The notes under the pieces: model-generated | What the model was told of the DNA's origin: nothing | Databases searched by the model: none | The model's input: the letters and a program-made list of their open reading frames with translations, nothing else | DNA from: an uncultured Clostridia bacterium | GTDB taxonomy: Bacteria; Bacillota; Clostridia; Christensenellales; UBA1242 | Assembly: GCA_944362705.1 (NCBI GenBank) | Contig: CALVTO010000003.1 | Span: 1 to 64,000, forward strand | DNA: 64,000 bases | Direction of reading: 5' to 3' | Made by a program: the position numbers and the translations under genes | In this document: positions 59,662 to 64,000 of the stretch, piece by piece | Numbering within the stretch: the stretch's first letter is position 1 | How the letters are laid out: each line of letters begins with the position of its first letter

Positions 59662-62600
59662 ATTGTTTATCCATTTGAATGGCTACTTCTTTGCCTTCAA
59701 ACGCAACGCTTGTTACAAATGTACCTTGGGTTCCTTTTGTAAGTGTGTCGGCAAGTGTAGATTTTTGAATTATATCTGCATACTTCATAGCCACAGATAC
59801 TAAATGTTCATCACCTTGCACGGTTAGCAAAATATGATTCGTAACTTCTAATCCGCTTTCTTTACGCAAGTTTTGTACCTTACTAACAAACTCATTCACA
59901 AACCCTTTTTCTAATAGGTCTTGGGTTAAGGTGGTATCGAGCACTACCGTAGTTGTTCCGTTGGTGCTAGACGCATAGCCTTCTTTATTTTCCAACTGAA
60001 TGAGAATATCGTCTTTACCAAGTGTTACATTTTGACCTTGCACGGTAAATGTAAAGGTTTCGCCATTACGAACTTTTGCTACAATTTCGCCGGCATTTGC
60101 GTTTGCTAAATATGTGCGAATATCGTTGATAAGTTTGCCATATTTTGGCCCTAGTGTTTTTAATTGCGGTTTTAAGCTATAGCTTACATACGCATCGGCA
60201 TTATGTAAAATTTCTAATGCTTCTACATTTAATTCTTCTAAAACAAGTTGTTGTAGTTCTTGATCTAAATGTAGTTTTTCTGCCGTGCACACAATAAGTT
60301 TAGAAAGGGGTTGCCTATTTTTTACATTGCATGCGCTACGACAAACACGGCCTAAATCGACAATCTCTAAAACCTTATCCATACCTTGGTTAAGTTCGGT
60401 TTGAATGAAAGAAGCATCGCTTTCTGGATACGAGCAGAAATGTACACTTTCCGGCGCGTTTTTATCTAAACTACGCACCAAATTTTGATACATAGTTTCA
60501 GAAATAAATGGCACAAATGGCGCAATAAGTTTGGTTAAACCAACAAGCACTTCGTATAGCGTTTTGTAAGCGCTAATTTTGTCATCGGTTTCTTCACTAC
60601 CCCAGAAGCGTTCACGAGAGCGACGTACATACCAGTTAGAAAGTTTATCAACAAACGCACTGATGGCTTTTGTAGGTGTTGGCAAGTCGTACTTTTCTAA
60701 ACTTTCGTTGACAAGTTGTACAAGCGCGTTATAATCGGATAATAGCCATTTATCTAAAAAAGATAGTTTGCATTGCTTGATATCGTATTTGGTTGGATTC
60801 ATTTTATCAATTTCTGCATACAAAACATAGAAATAATACACATTCCACAACGTTCCCATAAACTTACGTTGCATATCTACAAGCGTTTCTTCAATAAATG
60901 GTAAACCTTGTGCTGGGCTACATGCCGACATAAAATACCATCTTACACCATCGGCGCCGTATTTTTGTAAAACTTCCCACGGGTCTACGCCATTTTTTAA
61001 GCTTTTACTCATTTTTAGTCCGTGTTTATCAAGCACTAAGCCAAGCACGTTGCACGCTTTAAATGGTGCTTTACCAAACACTGCGGTATTAACCGACAAT
61101 AAGCTATTAAACCAACCGCGCGTTTGGTCGATACCTTCACTGATATAATCGGCACAAAATGCTTTTTCAAAAATATCTTTATTTTCAAACGGGTAATGGT
61201 ATTGCGCAAACGGCATCGAACCGCTATCGAACCAGCAGTCCATAACTTCTGGTGTACGGTGCATGGTTTTACCGCACACAGGACAAGCAAAGGTAATTTT
61301 ATCAAGCGTTGGCTTGTGTAAATCAATTTCGCCTTTTACGCCAGATAGTTTACGCAATTCTTCTACACTACCAATTACGTGAACATGCCCGCATTCGCAT
61401 ACCCAGAAAGGAAGCGGTGTGCCCCAAAAACGGTTACGTGAAATGTTCCAATCGATATTATTGGCTAAAAAGTTGCCCATACGCCCATTTTTAATGTAAT
61501 CGGGTATCCAAAAAATGCCTTGGTTGTTTTTTACAAGTTCATCACGAATGGCTGTGGTTTTGACAAACCAAGCGTCTTGCGCGTAATACAAAAGCGGGCT
61601 TTTGCAACGCCAACAATGTGGATAAGAGTGCTCAAACGGAACAACCTTAAACATTTTGCCTTCTTGGGTAAGTTTTTCAATAATTGGTTTATCTGCTTTT
61701 TTAACAAAACTACCTGCAAACTCTGTTTCTTCGGTCATATTGCCGTATTTATCTACAAGTTGAATAAAATCTAAACCATATTTTTTACCCACATTGGCGT
61801 CATCTTCACCAAAGGCTGGGGCGATGTGTACAATGCCTGTACCATCTTCGGTGGTAACGTAATCATCTACGGTAACAAAATATCCTGTTTTTACTTTATC
61901 TTTCACATAACCAAACAATGGTTCGTACGTATGGTATTCATACGCCTTGCCTGGTTTGCTTTCTAAAATGGTATACGTTCCTTCTTCAAAAAGAGTAGGC
62001 ACTAGTTTTTCAAGCATAATGTAATGGATGCCTTCAAACGATAGTTTACAATACGTTTCCGCTGGATTCATACATAGTGCAATGTTGGAAGGAAGCGTCC
62101 ACGGGGTTGTTGTCCAGACTAAAAAGTAGGTGTTTTCTTCTTGTGTGCTTTTAAATTTCACAACTACGGAATTTTCTTTTAAAACTTTATAGTTATCGCC
62201 GTTTTCTAGTTCTGCTTTTGATAAAGATGTTCCGCAACGCGGGCAATATGGCACTACCTTATGTCCTTGGTAAATAAGCCCCTTTTTATGCATTTCTTTA
62301 AGCGCCCAGAAAATACTTTCAATGTAGGAATTGTCGTATGTAATGTATGGGTGTTCCATATCAACCCAATACCCAATTTTTCGGGTTAGGTCTTCCCACA
62401 TGGATTTATATTCCCATACAGAACTTTTACATAGTTCAATAAATTTATCTACACCATAATTTTCAATATCTTTTTTACCGTTAAAGCCTAGGCGTTTTTC
62501 CACCTCTACTTCTACAGGCAAGCCGTGCGTATCCCACCCTGCTTTGCGAAAAATGTAGTACCCTTTCATGGCCTTAAACCTAGGAATAACATCTTTCATG

Positions 62601-62791
62601 GCGCGAGTTAACACGTGCCCAATATGAGGTTTACCATTCGCCGTTGGCGGACCATCGTGCAAGACGAAACTTTTGCCTGTTTCTTTGTTTTGTTCTAATG
62701 CTTTTTTAACAATATGGTTTTCGTCCCAAAATTTAAGAACATTTTCTTCATTTTTTAAGAAATCTAATTTACCATCTACTTTGTTATACAT
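59660..62791 (-). CDS. ileS: Isoleucyl-tRNA synthetase, IleRS2 type
   Basis: A 1043-residue class I synthetase. The HIGH motif is PHIGHV in LHDGPPTANGKPHIGHVL, and KMSKS is LKMSKSLKNG. Zinc-type Cys groups occur (CPRCGTS, CWRCKS, CECGH, CPVCGK). The length and sequence style fit the long, eukaryote-like IleRS2 class, which is often naturally mupirocin-tolerant, rather than the about 920-residue IleRS1. AAAGGAG precedes the ATG. Expression is controlled by an Ile T-box in the leader. Confidence 0.95.
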   Translation of the reverse strand: MYNKVDGKLDFLKNEENVLKFWDENHIVKKALEQNKETGKSFVLHDGPPTANGKPHIGHVLTRAMKDVIPRFKAMKGYYIFRKAGWDTHGLPVEVEVEKRLGFNGKKDIENYGVDKFIELCKSSVWEYKSMWEDLTRKIGYWVDMEHPYITYDNSYIESIFWALKEMHKKGLIYQGHKVVPYCPRCGTSLSKAELENGDNYKVLKENSVVVKFKSTQEENTYFLVWTTTPWTLPSNIALCMNPAETYCKLSFEGIHYIMLEKLVPTLFEEGTYTILESKPGKAYEYHTYEPLFGYVKDKVKTGYFVTVDDYVTTEDGTGIVHIAPAFGEDDANVGKKYGLDFIQLVDKYGNMTEETEFAGSFVKKADKPIIEKLTQEGKMFKVVPFEHSYPHCWRCKSPLLYYAQDAWFVKTTAIRDELVKNNQGIFWIPDYIKNGRMGNFLANNIDWNISRNRFWGTPLPFWVCECGHVHVIGSVEELRKLSGVKGEIDLHKPTLDKITFACPVCGKTMHRTPEVMDCWFDSGSMPFAQYHYPFENKDIFEKAFCADYISEGIDQTRGWFNSLLSVNTAVFGKAPFKACNVLGLVLDKHGLKMSKSLKNGVDPWEVLQKYGADGVRWYFMSACSPAQGLPFIEETLVDMQRKFMGTLWNVYYFYVLYAEIDKMNPTKYDIKQCKLSFLDKWLLSDYNALVQLVNESLEKYDLPTPTKAISAFVDKLSNWYVRRSRERFWGSEETDDKISAYKTLYEVLVGLTKLIAPFVPFISETMYQNLVRSLDKNAPESVHFCSYPESDASFIQTELNQGMDKVLEIVDLGRVCRSACNVKNRQPLSKLIVCTAEKLHLDQELQQLVLEELNVEALEILHNADAYVSYSLKPQLKTLGPKYGKLINDIRTYLANANAGEIVAKVRNGETFTFTVQGQNVTLGKDDILIQLENKEGYASSTNGTTTVVLDTTLTQDLLEKGFVNEFVSKVQNLRKESGLEVTNHILLTVQGDEHLVSVAMKYADIIQKSTLADTLTKGTQGTFVTSVAFEGKEVAIQMDKQ

Positions 62792-62830
62792 AATTTTCTC
62801 CTTTGATTGGCAAATGGAAAACGCAAGAAA

Positions 62831-63070
62831 TAAAAAAACCTAGTGCAAGCCACAAGAACCGCACTAGGCAAATTACCACTTGTAAACTTATGTTATGGGC
62901 CAGCACCCATACCTTCTATTACGGGAAGACCCGATACCCCTTACTGCTATTTCTGGGGTACAACTCCGAAAGTGATACCTTTATATGTTTGCTACCGTTT
63001 TACACCAGCCAACGGCTCTCTGCGCGCTAGAATATAAAGTGTTGTCTTTCATCTGCGTTTTTCTATTTGT
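62831..63070 (-). promoter_or_regulatory. T-box riboswitch, isoleucine specific
   Basis: On the minus strand the leader has the stem I start AGAGAGCCG...GGCTGGTG, a specifier codon ATC (62976-62974, Ile) in GGTATCACTTTCGG, the T-box-like segment AGTGGTAATTTGC (62880-62868) whose TGGT can pair with the tRNA ACCA end, and a terminator CCTAGTGC / GCACTAGG followed by T7 (62868-62832). Uncharged tRNA-Ile should favour readthrough into ileS. The T-box bulge diverges from the consensus TGGNACCGCG. Confidence 0.85.
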
Positions 63071-63076
63071 ATACAC

Positions 63077-63105
63077 ATTATAAAATACAGTTTACAAAAA
63101 GTCAA
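63077..63105 (-). promoter_or_regulatory. Promoter of the ileS T-box transcript
   Basis: TTGACT (63105-63100), 17 bp, TATAAT (63082-63077) on the minus strand, giving a start near 63070. Confidence 0.75.
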
Positions 63106-63144
63106 TAAAAAACATTGCCTATTAACGCAATGTTTTTTATATAC

Positions 63145-63744
63145 TTATTTTGAGTTTGACAACTTTTGATACGGTTCAGTTAATGCTAAAGACTCTTCCG
63201 GACAAATAAGTTGTTGATGATGACGCGTTCGATAGGCTTCCCACTTTTTGTGAATTCGATAAAAAATAGCATAAAATCTTGCATTTGGAACAAGTTCAAG
63301 ATCTTGCACCTGCTTATTGTTTATAATCATAAAAAACTTATAAGCAAAGTTATCATCGATAGAATCAAAAGTAAGTACATTCTTTTCTATTAAATTACAT
63401 AAACTCCGTATCCAACCAAAATAACTTAATATATCTTTTTTTGTTTGTTTGTTAGAGAAATCAACTTTTTCTCCATCGTATTTCGCATCTAATAAAGCTA
63501 ACATTCGTTTGTTTTGTTCTGATTCATAAAAACTATTATGAAACTCTACAATAAACGATGCGTTGTTGATTTCTTTGTCTTTTTTAAACTGAATATACAA
63601 TGCAACCGCACCAATAACGGCTGTAATTGTGGTTACAATAGACGAAATACGTGAATCTTCTTTTGTAAAAATTAAAGACGCTATTAACCCTATAATAATT
63701 AATGCCGTGCTAATGTAAACAACAATATTTTTACCTTTTTGCAT
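63145..63744 (-). CDS. Membrane protein with cytosolic domain, unknown
   Basis: A 199-residue protein with two N-terminal helices (about 6-25 and 32-52) and a cytosolic helical domain (about 60-199) with KRMLALLDAKYDGEK and NLIEKNVLTFDSIDDNF. It is similar in style to DUF4760-like proteins, but the match is weak. GAGGTG is upstream of the ATG at 63744. Confidence 0.6.
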   Translation of the reverse strand: MQKGKNIVVYISTALIIIGLIASLIFTKEDSRISSIVTTITAVIGAVALYIQFKKDKEINNASFIVEFHNSFYESEQNKRMLALLDAKYDGEKVDFSNKQTKKDILSYFGWIRSLCNLIEKNVLTFDSIDDNFAYKFFMIINNKQVQDLELVPNARFYAIFYRIHKKWEAYRTRHHQQLICPEESLALTEPYQKLSNSK

Positions 63745-63804
63745 AAAACACCTCTTACGCAATATAGCATACAGGTTAAAAAAAAGCAAACGTTTTGAAA
63801 CTAT

Positions 63805-64000
63805 TTACATAATGCCCGTGTGCCCATTTTTATATTTTATAATAGCACATGTAATTGCTACCATTTCTACAAAATCGAGTAACGCACTTGCATATGTTGC
63901 CACAAACACATTATATAGCCCCATACATACATTAGGAAATAACATAACATACCTTGTTACTTTTATATTTTTTATGTAAAACGCTATGGTACATAAAATA
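63805..64000 (-). CDS. YgjV-like membrane protein, partial (cut by window edge)
   Basis: An open frame runs from the window end to a TAA at 63805. The 65 visible residues are hydrophobic and include VTRYVMLFPNVCMGLYN and VAITCAIIKYKNGHTG. This matches the C-terminal layout of the other YgjV-like proteins (around TIIANSIVWGIYN and IALVSIIYYH in the gene at 46884). The 5' part lies outside the window. Confidence 0.6.
   Translation of the reverse strand, partial: ILCTIAFYIKNIKVTRYVMLFPNVCMGLYNVFVATYASALLDFVEMVAITCAIIKYKNGHTGIM

Overview
The window is about 64 kb of AT-rich chromosome from a low-GC Bacillota, most likely an uncultured, gut-type Clostridia. The evidence is the block mrnC-rlmB-sigH-dnaX-ybaB-recR, a CwlD-type amidase, a Firmicutes LexA box, an Ile T-box and Shine-Dalgarno sites of the AAGGAG type. 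The species cannot be named from the sequence. Many small genes and two surface lipoproteins have no function that I recognise.

Layout. 1-220: the displaced 3' half of a tRNA-Thr(GGT) with its terminator, which looks like the outer end of an integrated element lying to the left. 300-14500: a CYTH-fold protein, a BspA-like lipoprotein, an IMPase, a MATE-HAD fusion, a truncated HAD, an ABC-F ATPase behind an attenuator-like leader, a YgjV-GNAT fusion, a three-gene ABC-2 exporter, an ABC half-transporter and two NAD(P)-binding (Rossmann) proteins. 15600-33500: housekeeping genes: tex, pth, the mrnC-to-recR operon, cwlD, prfB-tsaD, a 1003-residue coiled-coil protein, secA and comF. 33600-45200: tRNA-Asn, SOS-type dinB, a PflX-like radical SAM protein, tcdA, leuS with a leucine leader peptide, DegV, trxB-trxA-hydrolase, then tRNA-Ala and tRNA-Ile. 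45200-45710: a GC-rich 255-bp tandem repeat built partly from tRNA-Ile pieces. 45700-64000: pyrophosphatase, NUDIX, YgjV, HAD, a broken ASCH gene, flavodoxin, glmS with an in-frame stop, a large lipoprotein, a Fic-like protein lacking the catalytic His, an operon of membrane and LURP-one proteins, ileS behind a T-box, and a partial YgjV-like gene.

Regulation is unusually readable. Promoters are close to TTGNNN-17-TATACT. At least eight start codons lie only 6-7 nt after the -10 box, so those mRNAs should be leaderless, while most other genes have strong Shine-Dalgarno sites. The two aminoacyl-tRNA synthetases use different attenuation logics: a leader peptide for leuS and a T-box for ileS. 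dnaX carries a textbook -1 frameshift cassette.

The strongest candidates for something undescribed are the widespread leaderless promoter architecture, the leuS leader-peptide attenuator, the tRNA-Ile-derived tandem repeat and the long coiled-coil membrane protein. Several genes look recently damaged (ASCH, glmS, HAD at 5.3 kb, the fragment at 47.6 kb). No CRISPR array, insertion sequence or replication origin was seen.
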